This document shows positions 1 to 12,989 of a stretch of 64,000 nucleotides of DNA, piece after piece. The notes under the pieces are model-generated. The model was not told the DNA's origin, ran no database searches, and worked only from the letters and a program-made list of their open reading frames with translations. Source of the stretch: Zerene cesonia (taxonomy: Eukaryota; Arthropoda; Insecta; Lepidoptera; Pieridae); assembly GCF_012273895.1 (NCBI RefSeq), contig NC_052105.1, forward strand, positions 248,001 through 312,000, written 5' to 3'. The translations under genes were made by a program, and so were the position numbers. Within the stretch, counting starts at the first letter, position 1. Every line of letters begins with the position of its first letter.

Positions 1-796
1 ATTCCCAGAAAATCGTTCGTTTGAATACTTTCGAAAAACCGACTGAAAATTTCAGTGATGGAAACTTTACGAACTATAACATATATAAGGCTTGTAGCCT
101 GCCAGATTGGTTTTTTTTTTTTAATTTGCGATTTTGTTTTTTAAAAAAGTTAAAAATAGAATTGTGAATGTTAAGAAAATATGGTATAAATAAACAAACA
201 TCATTTTTTTAAGACTTAACATTCTTTTAACATCGTAAAACAATAATATGATATTTAATATATAAGTCTGGAGAAAACCAAAACTTGTTTTCGTGTACGA
301 TTTCAAAACTTGAGATGATTCAATTTATTACTATAATAATATATAAACGTTACACCACAGAGTAAGAAAAGTAGAGGTAATGGTGCCTTATAAATTATTA
401 CAACGTCAGCAACGTGAGCTGTGAGATTTTTAAAGAAATCCAGTCTCTAAAAAGTTAGACCACTCAGTAGACATACTAAACCTTCAGGTAACTTTTAAGG
501 ATTTTCACAAACTCAGTCTGCAGAGAAACTTTCTTCGATTTATTTCTACATTCAGAATATCGCATTTCATTTTGATAATGATAGTTAAGTCTGCAGTTCG
601 AGGTTGAGAGTTTAAAAAGGCCTGAATGTTTGAACCTGACCTAATGGTCAATTAAATTACTTATGCACTATTATTTCGTTTGTTAACCAACTTATGCTTG
701 TAGTATTTCCAATGCGCATATATTCTACGATGATTTATACTGAATATCAAATGGATCAATTTATAAATTCATATAACAAGAGCAGTATATATATAA
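1..796. other. Non-coding AT-rich DNA
   Basis: No gene, repeat copy or clear motif seen beyond short A/T runs. Confidence 0.6.
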
Positions 797-1100
797 GCAG
801 TGGTGGCTCAGTGGTGAGAACCTCGGACTTCAAAATCGATAAGTAGGGGTTCGAAACCTGGCGAGCGTGGAGGAAAGAATTGATTCTTCAATTTATCTAC
901 GCATGTAGATAACATCACCACTACTTAAAACGGTGAAGGAAAACATCGAGAGGAAACCGGCATGTCCAAGAATCAAAAGATCGACGACATGTGACATCTG
1001 CCAACCCGCACTTGGCCAGCGTGGTGGATTATGTCCTGAACCCTCATAGGAGGCCTGTGTCCCAGCAGTAGGAACATGTATGGGCTGATGACGATAACAA
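797..1100 (+). mobile_element. tRNA-derived SINE with GATGAT-type tail, near full length
   Basis: The head carries an A-box-like TGGCTCAGTGGTGAG and a B-box-like GGTTCGAAACC about 40 bases apart. The body ends CCCAGCAGTAGGAACATG, then GGGCTGATGACGATAA. Five further copies or fragments share this body. Non-coding; it would depend on a LINE for movement. Confidence 0.8.
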
Positions 1101-1247
1101 CAGCATATTCTCTTTGTTTCATAGAGTATAAGCGATTATAATATAAAACATGTTTCTTAAAGACTTCTTATCTTAATGAGTATGATTTAATAATTAACAG
1201 TACACTGAAATTATAATATGACAATAGAGAAGTATAAACTATTTCAT

Positions 1248-1316
1248 CTTCATCATCATCATCATTACCCCATCAATATTCCCACTGTAGGGACACAGGC
1301 CGTATATAATGGGGGT
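1248..1316 (-). repeat. Fragment of the GATGAT-tail SINE
   Basis: Reverse-complement fragment: CATCATCATCATCATT, then a degraded CCCACTGTAGGGACACAGGC, matching the 3' end of the SINE at 797-1100. Confidence 0.65.
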
Positions 1317-1719
1317 TCTAAACTACTTATATAATAATGTTAAGCAAATAACTTCTCTTAAGAAAACATATTTATTTTAAAATACGTTGTATGGTTAAAA
1401 TATATGTATTAATTCATAGTAAACCTTTACCTGTAAATGATTACCTGCTAATGACGAATGTCTAGGTTGCTTTTATTAATTGCATAAGTAGAACCGTAAA
1501 TTTCGGAACATGAATTAAAATTATAATTAAATTAGATACATAAATGTTATAATTATAAAGGTAATAAAGATATACTAACATTGTTCTGTGATAATCAAAC
1601 CCAATTTATATATACAACTATTTGTTTTAAAGCTTCAAACGCTTTATTTTCTTTGGTGGTAGTAACTCGAAATGTCGAAGTAAATAACTATTTACTATCC
1701 TTTCGAATATTACAAAAGC

Positions 1720-1894
1720 GAACGTTACGGGCTTTCTAGTTCTCCACGCCTGCGCTACTGAACCGATTAGATGAAATTTGGCACGGAGATATTTGATACC
1801 CGAGAAGTATATGGGACGGACAGAGGACAGATTTTATTCCTGAAATCACACGGAAATGGGAACTACGCGAGCAAAGCCGCGGGTGGAAAGCTAG
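1720..1894 (+). mobile_element. Helitron-like element, 3' part
   Basis: Contains CTACTGAACCGATTAGATG and AAATTTGGCACGG and ends GCCGCGGGTGGAAAGCTAG|T. The 5' boundary is not clear. Confidence 0.65.
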
Positions 1895-3198
1895 TAAGCT
1901 ATAAATCGCCTTGAACTAATAAATGTATAAAATAATAAGTCATGTGTATATAACAGCAAATCGGCAAAGTTCTGTCACTTAAACTTGTTTTGTATATCCA
2001 ACATCATCTTCAAGATATGCTATTATTTAAGGACAAATATTTGTCTCGGATCTAGGCTATTTACAATACCTACATTGAGACCTAAACACTAAAGGTCGGG
2101 CTTCACCTAAAACTATTCGGTCTTTCACTAACTTAACCAATTACAACTTTGCTATTGTGTAAATCTTTACGGAAAATTTAATGGAAATTTCGATTGGTTT
2201 TATTTGTACAGCTAATTAACCAATTATATTTATTAATGGAAACCTTTTGATAGATAATTAAAGCATTAAATAGGTAAATGTTGTAATCATTTAATAGTCA
2301 TACTATAGTTTTAAATTGAAAACACTACGTTTTTTGTAACTGAGCTATAATATATATTTGTATTGAAATTTAAAGGGTTTTTGGTAGTTTATGGTACATT
2401 AACAAATGTATTTTCACACTAGAACTTTTTTTTCGAGCACAATATATCTTATGGAGCTTGCCAAAGAAAAAAGAAACAAAAAAATATTCGTTCAGTTAAT
2501 ATATTAAAACCAATATAATTATTATGCATGACTAGAATAAAATAATTATGTTGTGTCTTATAAGAAATAAAAGTTTATTTCACTTAAAAACACTCATACA
2601 CATTCAATAATCGACAAAAATAAAAATAAATAAACAAGCAACTTTACAAAATAAAAGTAAATTAATATATCATAATACCTAATGTAATCTTTATCTATAA
2701 TACAATCTTTGCATGTCAAAGTCAATGCAAATTTGTACCTTAAACTACTGAAAAAGTCTCAAAAACATTTAGAGCATTACGCTAAACCACAACTAACACA
2801 AAACAAGTCATGCAAGTTGTTAAGTAAAAAATTGCCCCAAATCCATTACAGATCAAAGTATTTCTGCTTCAGGTAAAAACAAAGGGCAAGGAATCAGTGC
2901 CATCAAAGGGGATGATTGTCTAAGGGTTGGCGGAACGTTGAGTTTTTGTGAGTGAATTAATGGAAGGCCTGAATGCTTCAAGGTTACATGGGGTGGAACT
3001 GTGGTCGCGCTCTGACACGTGTATTCCAAACTTGGGGTAGGTTGTTGATTACAATATGTGATCCTTGAATCAAAAAGTGGTAATAGTTTGGAAACTTCTG
3101 GTTAATGATGAGATTAGTTATTAATATGAAACCTAACTGTCCATTTATTTTTGACATATCTCTTTCAATATAAGAGAAAGGTAATATTTTGTTAGATG
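1895..3198. other. Non-coding AT-rich DNA
   Basis: No coding frame of note. 2860-3060 is somewhat less AT-rich, without recognisable elements. Confidence 0.6.
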
Positions 3199-3360
3199 TA
3201 AACTCAAACTCAAACTCAAATATTTATTTAATCAATTAGACTTCTTATAGAAGCACTTTTGAATCGTCATATTACACAGTTATAACATTTACCACCGGTT
3301 CGCAAGGCAGTTTCTACAGAGAAGAGTCGGCAAGAAACTCTGTAGTACTCTTTTAAAATA
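3199..3360. repeat. Probable LINE 3'-end fragment
   Basis: ACTCAAACTCAAACTCAAAT, then CTTCTTATAGAAGCAC, ACCACCGGTTCGCAAGGCAG and GGCAAGAAACTCTGTAGT. This order of blocks is familiar to me from dispersed lepidopteran non-LTR retrotransposon ends. Only one copy is present here, so the call rests on recall. Confidence 0.45.
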
Positions 3361-6300
3361 ATATAAAATGTAGATTCTTTTTTTTTAGTTGATTGACTTT
3401 ATTATATTTGATATATTAGAAAAATAAGCTAAAAAGTCGACTCTGATTCTAAAAGATGTAATATTGATATTTTAGACTGAAAAAATCGAAACTGCAAAAT
3501 TTAGTCTTTAGCCTTTAGCCTTCTGTCAAAAACACTTCAATGGTATTTGCAGTAATTTTGTATTTAAGTTTTGCGGCTTACATTTAAGCATCTGTTTTTC
3601 CAATATACATAAGTCATTATGTATACACAGTTTCAGTGACTGTAGCTGTATTGTCTCCATCCAGTATATTGTAGTACTAATATACATATAACACAGACGA
3701 TAAACTTCCAAAGCTTCGCTTTTTCCTCGAGCAGTCTTGAAATTTGATCCGGATTGATGCAGGATACATGCGATCATTTATACAAGTTGAGTGGAGTATC
3801 CAGTAACTTGGCTAATCCTGATCGATCCACCTGGCCTGTTTGTGCCTCGTGTTTTCAATCTTACTTACTCAATAAACCTGCGCCAAGACCCTTAAAGTTT
3901 TATTGGTGTTTCAAACGCTTTGACATCGCTAGGGCTGCTTCCAAACCAATTATGGTGTCATTATATTGACTCGCTCTTTGATCGCCTAGTTACCAATGCG
4001 TCGCAATTGACACCGCTTTATCGGGAATTAGTTATAGTAAGATTATCTATTTATTAATGATTGGAACTAATTTTCGAAGATTTAATTTTTTTTTTTATAT
4101 GACAGTCGTCGTGGGGAAGCTTTTGAATGCAGAAATTGTATTATTTGACATGCTTTAATTAAAAAAAAAGAATTATAAAGATCGTATGAATACTGAAACA
4201 GAATAGGTCATTCTTAAACATCGTAGTCAAATACCAATACAAAAATAAAACGATAATTTGGAAATAAATCCTACCTATATTTACCACTGTATCAAGACTC
4301 GATAAATAAAAACAAAATCATTCTGTAAAACCACTAGGGATCAACCCTACACGGTATTGTGCGTATCATAATGTTAACTTTATTTCCATACCCACAAGGC
4401 ACACTTTCCCGTGACGAGTTGATATAAAGTATGAAACCTTCATACGTTTACGTCAAAACAAATTCGTTCTCATTGCTTTCGGTATAAAGTTGCAATTTAC
4501 TTGTCAAGAGTGGATAGTTTTTCGATCAATTCTTGTTTGCGTTCGAGATTTTCGATTTAATAGAGCTAGTGGTGAGAAGTTATTTGTATTTGGGATGTTT
4601 ATGTTCGTATTAATGTGGGATCGGGTCGCTGGAGATTGCAATCATCGCTTGACTCTATCGAGACCTTTCACTTTGATATCTAATGAGACATTCTATTGAC
4701 AAGGTGAAGGTATGTCCTTCAATGATACCTTAAGAATAACCAATGGCCATTTAACTTGAGAAGCCTTGATAGTTATTATTGATTTTGTATTTTTCTACTT
4801 ACATTATGGACTATTTATTATACGCGTTTCAAGATAATCCATTGATGTATCGGATTTTCTATTGTATTGCTTAAAGACGTTTGCTATGAATATTTATATT
4901 GTATATTTCTTTGTAGAACTTGACATCTAAATTTTTGTGAAATATGATTTATACTATGGTTGTCACCGTTAAATCATAATTATTAATGACATTTTTCCGA
5001 AAAATATAGTTTATTGTTATTAGCATTAGTATTGATTTTGAAGAGTTAAAAATAAATAAAAGAGAATAATGATGAAAATGGGTGAGCAGGCAGTTATCAG
5101 TTGCAGCCACGTATATTGAACGCGTAAAGATTTATTTGCGAAGCGTAGCGAAGCGAGAGCGGCGCTAGAGCGCTAACATGGAATAAATCGAATTAAAAAT
5201 GTAATTTACTGTACGTTATCATTGTTTGCATCACGTGAGCATTTTAAAAGGTTTTCATCATGTTGCTTATACAAGACTTAGCAACTCGCAAACTGCGGTT
5301 TTAGTACAAAACGCTATTCTGTTTTATAACTTTTGTTTGCTTCCGAAATTGAAGCAAACACTTTCTTTGTTTAAGTAATGGAATGTGGCAGCGGTTTTTA
5401 GTGCGCCAAATTGATTAACAATGTCACCGTTTCTGATTACATCTGTTATTGTACTCTCATATACGTGTGCTGTATTGCCAAATCTCCAATTTTATTAGTG
5501 GTCAGCCCTTTGTGAAAAATTTTAAAACCGGTCAAAGGTCTTTATGAAAATTGTTTTAATAAAACTGAGTTCATATCTGAAAAACAATAGTTGAATTAAA
5601 TAAGATCAAAATAGATACGCCCATTGAAATGTAACAAAATAGTACACTACAAAAAAGTTTTAAGCTGTTTCACCAAACCAACGATAAAAAAGTGTATCTT
5701 CATCATGCGAGTGTAATGCACGTGCATATACACATAGAAAAGAATGACAATTGATGGGTTTTTATACTTAAATGTGAAGGTTTCAAATATGAGTGTGTTT
5801 TGGGTGAATCGATTTTAATGCTTCTTGTTATTTGTAAGCTGGTGCCTTCTGTGAGACCTGTTTAAGTTTGTAAATATGTCAATTTGAAAGCGACTTTTTT
5901 TTATTTACAAACAATCTGAAAAGAAAACAACACTTTTTTAGGATGTTACTGTAATTTAAATATTGTCGGATATTAATAGTGTTTAAATAATCTGTTGAAT
6001 GAATAATGATCATTAAAGACACAGATGTCACTTTTCATAACTTATCACAATTCCTTTTAGCTATCGAAACCTATAAAATGTCGAAGCACTTTGAAACGGG
6101 GCGCATTCGTAGGGTTTGTGCCTTGGTGCTCGTGCGTTGTTTATTCAATGTTCGCCCCAACTACCCTTACTTTGTGAATAGTCTTTGCGACTGGTGATTT
6201 GTTCTCAACTACATCAATTAGGCAATTGTGTAGATTTGTAGTTCAGTCTTATTACGATCAAACAATAATTAAACACAGTTCATCATCTTTTTGTTTAACA

Positions 6301-6369
6301 ATATTGTGCCTGTACATAGAATATATGAAAAATAATAATTGGAGAGGGTTTAACTACAAGTAATAGAGC
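3361..6369. other. Non-coding, with one GCG-rich patch
   Basis: Only short unrecognised frames. 5137-5176 has a GCGAAGCGTAGCGAAGCGAG repeat-like patch followed by GGCGCTAGAGCGC. Confidence 0.55.
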
Positions 6370-6904
6370 ACGAATCCAAAAAGATTATGTGTCTGTTTGT
6401 TTGTACACGTTAATCTCCGTAGATAGTGGACGGATTTGTATTAAAAAAATTTTTTGCAGTGTAGGTATTAAATCTGGGCAACACATAGGCTGTAATTTTT
6501 TCCAGAATCTGGAACATCTGATGCAGAACCGAACGGAACAGCTAAATTACAGGAGATATCAAAATTTTGTTGCATGTGATGAGCATTTTCTGTCTGTTCT
6601 GAGTAAAATTTAAAGATCTGGAACATCTGATCTGCCATTTCAAGAGGCCAGCTATGCCACTACATGGAAGGGAAATAGGTCTTAGCAAACATTGTTCAGC
6701 CTTATGGACATTTTTGCTGCCTTATACAAATTGAGATCACGAACATTTGATCTTAAAATCAAAGATATCTGCGGAAATGTGGGAAGAAAAGTATTATATA
6801 TAGATATAATAGAAAAAATAAGACGGTATAGACCTTATTTAATAAAAGCCTCCCGTTTGTATCAACTAACAATTCACGCGAACGAAGTCGGGGGCACCAG
6901 CTAG
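6370..6904 (+). mobile_element. Helitron-like element with internal repeats
   Basis: Begins near ATTATGTGTCTGTTTGTTTG and ends CACCAGCTAG|T. TCTGGAACATCTGAT occurs at about 6507 and 6617, with a weaker third copy near 6738. The short frames inside are not recognised. Confidence 0.55.
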
Positions 6905-7194
6905 TTGATCCTAAAGAGTCAGTATTTAAAAGGTCCCAGCATGACACGTGCCCATCCATTCCATTAAGATTCAAAGAGAAATATTAAAATACTCGTACAA
7001 AAGTTTATGAAATTATTTACTATTCTTAGAACCCATTCTCTGATTATTTCGTTGAGGCCTCTATAGATATTTCGTGACCCGAATTTCGTTCAGTTTATTT
7101 TATTTTCAGAATTTCTAGAGGAGAAAAATATGATTATATTAATTTTACTTTCTTTTTCATTTCATTGGCTTTCCGTTGTATTTATTAAGCCATA

Positions 7195-8194
7195 NNNNNN
7201 NNNNNNNNNNNNNNNNNNNNNNNNNNNNNNNNNNNNNNNNNNNNNNNNNNNNNNNNNNNNNNNNNNNNNNNNNNNNNNNNNNNNNNNNNNNNNNNNNNNN
7301 NNNNNNNNNNNNNNNNNNNNNNNNNNNNNNNNNNNNNNNNNNNNNNNNNNNNNNNNNNNNNNNNNNNNNNNNNNNNNNNNNNNNNNNNNNNNNNNNNNNN
7401 NNNNNNNNNNNNNNNNNNNNNNNNNNNNNNNNNNNNNNNNNNNNNNNNNNNNNNNNNNNNNNNNNNNNNNNNNNNNNNNNNNNNNNNNNNNNNNNNNNNN
7501 NNNNNNNNNNNNNNNNNNNNNNNNNNNNNNNNNNNNNNNNNNNNNNNNNNNNNNNNNNNNNNNNNNNNNNNNNNNNNNNNNNNNNNNNNNNNNNNNNNNN
7601 NNNNNNNNNNNNNNNNNNNNNNNNNNNNNNNNNNNNNNNNNNNNNNNNNNNNNNNNNNNNNNNNNNNNNNNNNNNNNNNNNNNNNNNNNNNNNNNNNNNN
7701 NNNNNNNNNNNNNNNNNNNNNNNNNNNNNNNNNNNNNNNNNNNNNNNNNNNNNNNNNNNNNNNNNNNNNNNNNNNNNNNNNNNNNNNNNNNNNNNNNNNN
7801 NNNNNNNNNNNNNNNNNNNNNNNNNNNNNNNNNNNNNNNNNNNNNNNNNNNNNNNNNNNNNNNNNNNNNNNNNNNNNNNNNNNNNNNNNNNNNNNNNNNN
7901 NNNNNNNNNNNNNNNNNNNNNNNNNNNNNNNNNNNNNNNNNNNNNNNNNNNNNNNNNNNNNNNNNNNNNNNNNNNNNNNNNNNNNNNNNNNNNNNNNNNN
8001 NNNNNNNNNNNNNNNNNNNNNNNNNNNNNNNNNNNNNNNNNNNNNNNNNNNNNNNNNNNNNNNNNNNNNNNNNNNNNNNNNNNNNNNNNNNNNNNNNNNN
8101 NNNNNNNNNNNNNNNNNNNNNNNNNNNNNNNNNNNNNNNNNNNNNNNNNNNNNNNNNNNNNNNNNNNNNNNNNNNNNNNNNNNNNNNNNNNNNN
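7195..8194. other. Assembly gap 1 (1000 N)
   Basis: Exactly 1000 N, a nominal gap size. A 13-base direct repeat (TTATTAAGCCATA) abuts its left edge (7182-7194) and recurs at 8277-8289. Open frames spanning the N run are artefacts. Confidence 0.99.
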
Positions 8195-8351
8195 AGTAAA
8201 AGTACACAATTATTTTTTAATTTAACGATAAATACGGAGCCGAAGTAAACAATAGCACAGTAGCGCCCTCCCACCCTTATTAAGCCATATGGTATAACTA
8301 ATATTGTTGATGTTTATATTAATACTTCAGATTCAGTAAATAATGCTTCTT

Positions 8352-8377
8352 CCTTCTGCTTCTGCCTTCTGCTTCTG
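8352..8377 (+). repeat. 13-base tandem duplication
   Basis: CCTTCTGCTTCTG occurs twice in tandem. A perfect 8-base hairpin (AATAAGGC, GCCTTATT) follows at 8394-8413. Confidence 0.85.
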
Positions 8378-8870
8378 GTTAATATGGCTAATAAATAAGG
8401 CGTCTGCCTTATTGTTTGATTTGTTACGTATTCTATATATTCATAGACTTTCTAGTCTAAGAAATATTATTTCTGAAAGCAATAGTTATGACTATATAAA
8501 AATAAGTCCTACAATGAAAATTATTTGTATTTTTTTCTGTAAAAAATACTTACACCTATTAAAATATAAATAGAAAAAATGAAAAAAAAAACAATGAAGA
8601 AATTATAGAGTTCCTAGGTCAAAATGTTTTCAAACACCTAGACTTTATGTATGTGAGAGTTGTAAAATTTTCCAGAAATTGCAAATAAAAATATTACTGG
8701 TGTCTGTTGTTACTGTGTTATGTGTACTTATTCTAAAACCATAGGGTAAACTTAATAAGTTTATTAAAATAGGATTTGTTTTAAGTGAGACATCACTTAA
8801 ATTTCAATACATAAATTATTGATTACTCAAAAATAGAAAAGGTACAATAACTCGCAGCCAGCTGAGAGTC

Positions 8871-9163
8871 GAGAGGATTGTTCAAAACAACGCCATAAAT
8901 GAAATCTAAAATCTCATCGAGAATATAGAATTTCATCGATCTGATAGCTACTCCTTCAACTTAACTTTTGCTTAAGAAAAAAATATCAGGACATTTTCTT
9001 GTTGATAATAATCTGACCCAAAAATTACCTCTGAAACCAATCTCTGAAATTCGCTAAAAACATCATTTATGTGACCTTTGACCCCGAGAAACTTTTTTCC
9101 AGGTATCAAATCGATGTAGACTTATTAGATTTCATTTATCATGGTGTTTTGAACGATCCTAAC
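8871..9163. mobile_element. MITE-like inverted-repeat element
   Basis: Left arm (about 8871-8948: GAGGATTGTTCAAAACAAC, ATAAATGAAATCTAA, ATCGATCTGATAGC) is matched in reverse by the right arm (about 9102-9163: GGTATCAAATCGATG, TTAGATTTCATTTAT, GTTTTGAACGATCCT). The arms are imperfect with small indels. About 150 bases lie between. No coding sequence. Confidence 0.6.
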
Positions 9164-9277
9164 TATGACCTGAGTGTGAATTATTGAACCATGGGATGTC
9201 TAAGTTGACCATCAATTCTTTCCCAATCCCTTATCCAGTTGAAAATCCATTTGCACACCTGTGCATTGCCTATATAA

Positions 9278-9455
9278 CCATAAAACGGTGAAGGAAAACA
9301 TTGTGAGGAAACCGGCATGTCCAAAAATCTAAAGTTCGACGACATAACGTGACATCTGCCAACCCGCACTTCGCCAGCGTGGTGGATTATGGCCTGAACC
9401 CTCAGCGGAGGCCTGTGTCCCAGCTGTGGGAACATGTATGGGCTGATGATGAGCT
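9278..9455 (+). mobile_element. 5'-truncated GATGAT-tail SINE
   Basis: Begins inside the body (AAAACGGTGAAGGAAAAC) and runs to GGGCTGATGATGA. The tRNA-like head is missing, as expected of 5'-truncated retroposition. The 84-residue minus-strand frame across it is repeat-derived. Confidence 0.8.
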
Positions 9456-9459
9456 ATAT

Positions 9460-9545
9460 AGCCTCAACAAATGTACATGAGCGGTGCTGGTTGCTCACCA
9501 TTAGGCGATCCACCAGCTTTGCCAGCTGTCATATAAAAAAAGAAG
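9460..9545 (+). repeat. 3' fragment of the 46370 SINE family
   Basis: TGAGCGGTGCTGGTTGCTCA, then CCACCAGCTTTGCCAGCTGT and ATATAAAAAAAG. It abuts the tail of the SINE at 9278-9455. Confidence 0.65.
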
Positions 9546-9949
9546 GGACATTTTTACACGACATAAAATATAATTTTAAAAGCATAAAATAATAAATACA
9601 ACTTTCAACAGCATGAACAAATTCTACACGTCCCTACAAATTAATATTCCCGGCAGCTTCACCCTAACAAAAAAGGTCGTAAATGTGAAATTTCATACAT
9701 TCGCATGTCATAATATTATTATCATGTGATTGATGGCTTGCGACCTAAAAACTGTCTAGATGTACTAGATTTTGTGCGCATATCAATCTTGGACAAGACC
9801 CTTTTGACAATGAATAATGCGACGAAATTTATAATCATAATCATCTCCATTTAAATACGTATATCTGTCGAATGCTTTGTAAAAAATAAAGAGATCTTAA
9901 TATATTTTTTTATTTGGATCTGGCGGTACAATCTAAAATAGGCATTTCG

Positions 9950-10126
9950 TCTATAAATGTTATAAAACAAAACTGAAGAGTTTGTTTGTTTAGGCGGACT
10001 AATCTCAGCAACTACAGGACCGATTTTAATGATTCTTCACCGTACGTACATATCCATATGTACGTTATACTTGAGTACTATTATAGCTATTGTATGCACA
10101 ACGGGCGGAGCAGGGCGCACCGCTAA
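9950..10126 (+). mobile_element. Helitron-like element of the GAGTTTGTTTGTTT subfamily
   Basis: TCTATAAATGTTATAAAAC, then GAGTTTGTTTGTTTAGG and CTAATCTCAGCAACTACAGG, ending CGCTAA|T. Undisrupted relative of 43499-44866. Confidence 0.65.
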
Positions 10127-11725
10127 TAGGATATTTGCGAGTGAAGTCACGGGATACACATGATTGCCTTCACATAAGTCATAGTTATTTATTCAATAGA
10201 ATCGACTTTTTTCATTTTCAGCTATTCAATAATTTCATAGAGATACGCTTTCGTAGATTCAATTTGTAAAGAAGACAACCCAATTTTTAAAGACACATGA
10301 AATAACATCAAAAAATTTCAGTATCAGTCATTTAGAAGCAAATACATACGCGATACCTTAACATATTGAATAGAAATCAGAACAATCGCATAAATATTTC
10401 CAATAACTTCATCGAGACTCGATATAATACGAAAATATATGAATCCATGTCGTGGAATTCCTTTCTAATTCTATGTAATCGGCTTATTTGATTGACATAA
10501 AACTATGTTATATTTTATACACAAAAGTCGTAAAGCAGGTAAAGTTATGCGCATACACGAGGCGACAGAGATATTTGGCACGGCTACCCTGTAGGCCGAC
10601 ATGATGGCAAATAATTCCCACTAGGCCACTTGTCTGTTTCTAACTTAACTTATACAATATTAGCTGGAGCTCTAGCTATGTGAAATTGGTCATTTTTGTT
10701 AGACAGTTAGAGGCGACTGAATTGTTGTGTTGTTTTGGATTGTAACTCGATAGCTCTATTGATATTCAGCCAATTGCGGTGATCCTACTTGAAGAAGAAA
10801 GTTGCTACCATTTAGTCCGATTTCAGAATTTGAAATTTTACAATTCGAAACTATACCAACGTCCCTGGGGAAAGAGGAAGAATAACAAAACATTGAATAA
10901 TGAGACAACTAATGACAAATTATATTAAATAATTTTAACATAACTACAGTGATGTGGCTTGTGAATTATCATAGCGCCAATATGCCATTATATATATAAT
11001 TTCAAAAGCACATACGAGCATATTATACAAATAAAACCTTTCCCTAATCCTGTGACGGGTACACGATATAATAAAAGGCGTAAAATTCGTTTTACGAGTT
11101 TATTCCGTATTCGCCGGGGACATAAACACGCATTGTTTGACAACACGCTCGCCTACCTTCGGTATCGGCCAACAGACGATGTATTTATAGCTAGATACTA
11201 AGAAATATCTTTACTGTATAAATCAGTTTCACTATAATGGAAGATAACAAGAAGTTAGTTCACTGGTTTTGTGACTGATTGTTATTTATAAATGGCATAT
11301 ATTGCAGGGTTATAAAAATTATAAGTATCACGACGATGGAAATCAAATAAAATAATACAACTGAAAATAGCTGAAAATATGCTTTAATGATAGAATCAAC
11401 TAAATTGTGTAACTTACTTTTTAAATAGAGTAAAAGAATGGAAATTATTGAATCCTGACGATCCTGACTATCGAATCCAACCACTGGCTATATTATTGCA
11501 CCATAATTTTATCCAGGACAGGATTCAGGGAATTTCGGGGAGCAAAACTTATACAAAACGTAAAGAACATATTTCTGTTGATGCCTAATTGAGAGGAACT
11601 CATTTCACCATAGCCTTATCATTAATAATATGCCTTTGTTAGTTGTTATGAATTTTTAATATTTAATTTAAACTTACCTAATGCCTACTGAATATTCTGA
11701 ATATATTTTGATGTTCAAAGATTTT
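10127..11725. other. Non-coding AT-rich DNA
   Basis: No supported feature. The 74-residue hydrophobic minus-strand frame at 11260-11484 is not recognised. Confidence 0.55.
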
Positions 11726-11765
11726 CAACCGACTTTGAAAAAGGAGGAAGTTCTTATTTTAACAG
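11726..11765 (+). repeat. Fragment of the AACCGACTTCAAAAAGGAGG repeat
   Basis: CAACCGACTTTGAAAAAGGA matches a common insect repeat terminus. A reverse-oriented hint is at 53061-53078 (TTTTTTTGAAGTCGGTTG). Confidence 0.45.
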
Positions 11766-12333
11766 TATTTTATTTGCTTATTATTTGGCTTAAATTTTGG
11801 TGTATCCCACACTTCAAGATCAAAATAAACAACAGACATGTGACCACACCAGAAATTTTAATCCTATGAAATAACTGAAAGCTTTTTTGTTTGACAAATA
11901 ATTATTAATTATTTATTTATAAAAATCACTTGACATAACAGGACACGCCCAATGAGACAACTACACAAAAATAATAATTATACAACAAAAATAACTAAAC
12001 ATTTAATATATATGAATAGATTTGATGAAATACACAGTTAAAATACATATGAACCAATTATTAGAATTAAAGTTAGCACCAATTTACGAAATGGAACGAT
12101 AAATGAAATCATAAAAGAGCAGGAAGCAACAGCATCTGTTGCCAGACTAGGTGAATATTTAACGAGAAATCACGTGGTTTCAGGTGAGATGCTCAGTAAA
12201 GCAATTTGATAAAAAAGATGACGCTGCGTCAGCTTGATACTTTGAATTTCAGCTGTTATTGTGAGTGCATTCTTTGCCACCTTGAATCTTATAATATCAA
12301 AGCATTTACTTGTTGTCATGGTGCGCGTGTGCG

Positions 12334-12375
12334 CGTTTGTTCATGCGTGTGTATCCACACACACATGAACAAACG
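12334..12375. repeat. 19-base hairpin with 4-base loop
   Basis: CGTTTGTTCATGCGTGTGT (12334-12352) pairs with 12357-12375 at 18 of 19 positions. It follows an alternating GTGCGCGTGTGCGCG run and precedes three tandem TTTAACG units (12382-12402). Confidence 0.75.
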
Positions 12376-12989
12376 TTTGAATTTAACGTTTAACGTTTAA
12401 CGAAAACGTTGGAAATTATTGTATGTATTAAATCTATATTTTTCTTGTTAAACTTAGTGGTTATGAATGAAGATATGATGTTATTTTGAGTTTCATAGTT
12501 ATTAAATATATTCAAATATTAATTATCAGTATTAATTGTTTGAGTAATTTCCTTTAACTATTTATATCAGAACTTCAGTAAGATTCCAGCTTAGATTGTT
12601 ACCAACTCAAATATACATATACAACAAAACTCGAATATACATCGTAATTATCAGCAATCCATAAAACGTAACATGCTCAAATGAAGCACGAGCCACCAAA
12701 TATGGTAAAGTTGAAGGGAATATCGGAATTTCTCGCAAACGGACGTGAGTGCAGAAATTCAATAACTTTGCGAATGTGGGCTGCTCCGTACGATAATTTG
12801 ATTGTACCGCATTAATATCGATTTAACTGAACAGCGGCCACTTGGTTAAGTGTTTCAATTTTAATAGCTACAAAGGTTTTACCTTTGGGGATGCCTGGAT
12901 TATTGGTTTAAAATAATAGCGTGTGTTACTTGCTTAGTTGTATTCTTGTTTGTCCTACATTTTGCGTAAGTGTAAGATTGTCTTTCGTT

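Noticed and set aside
7130..8274. Long open frames across gap 1, and similar ones across gaps 2 and 3
   Set aside because: They consist almost wholly of N translated as X and carry no information.
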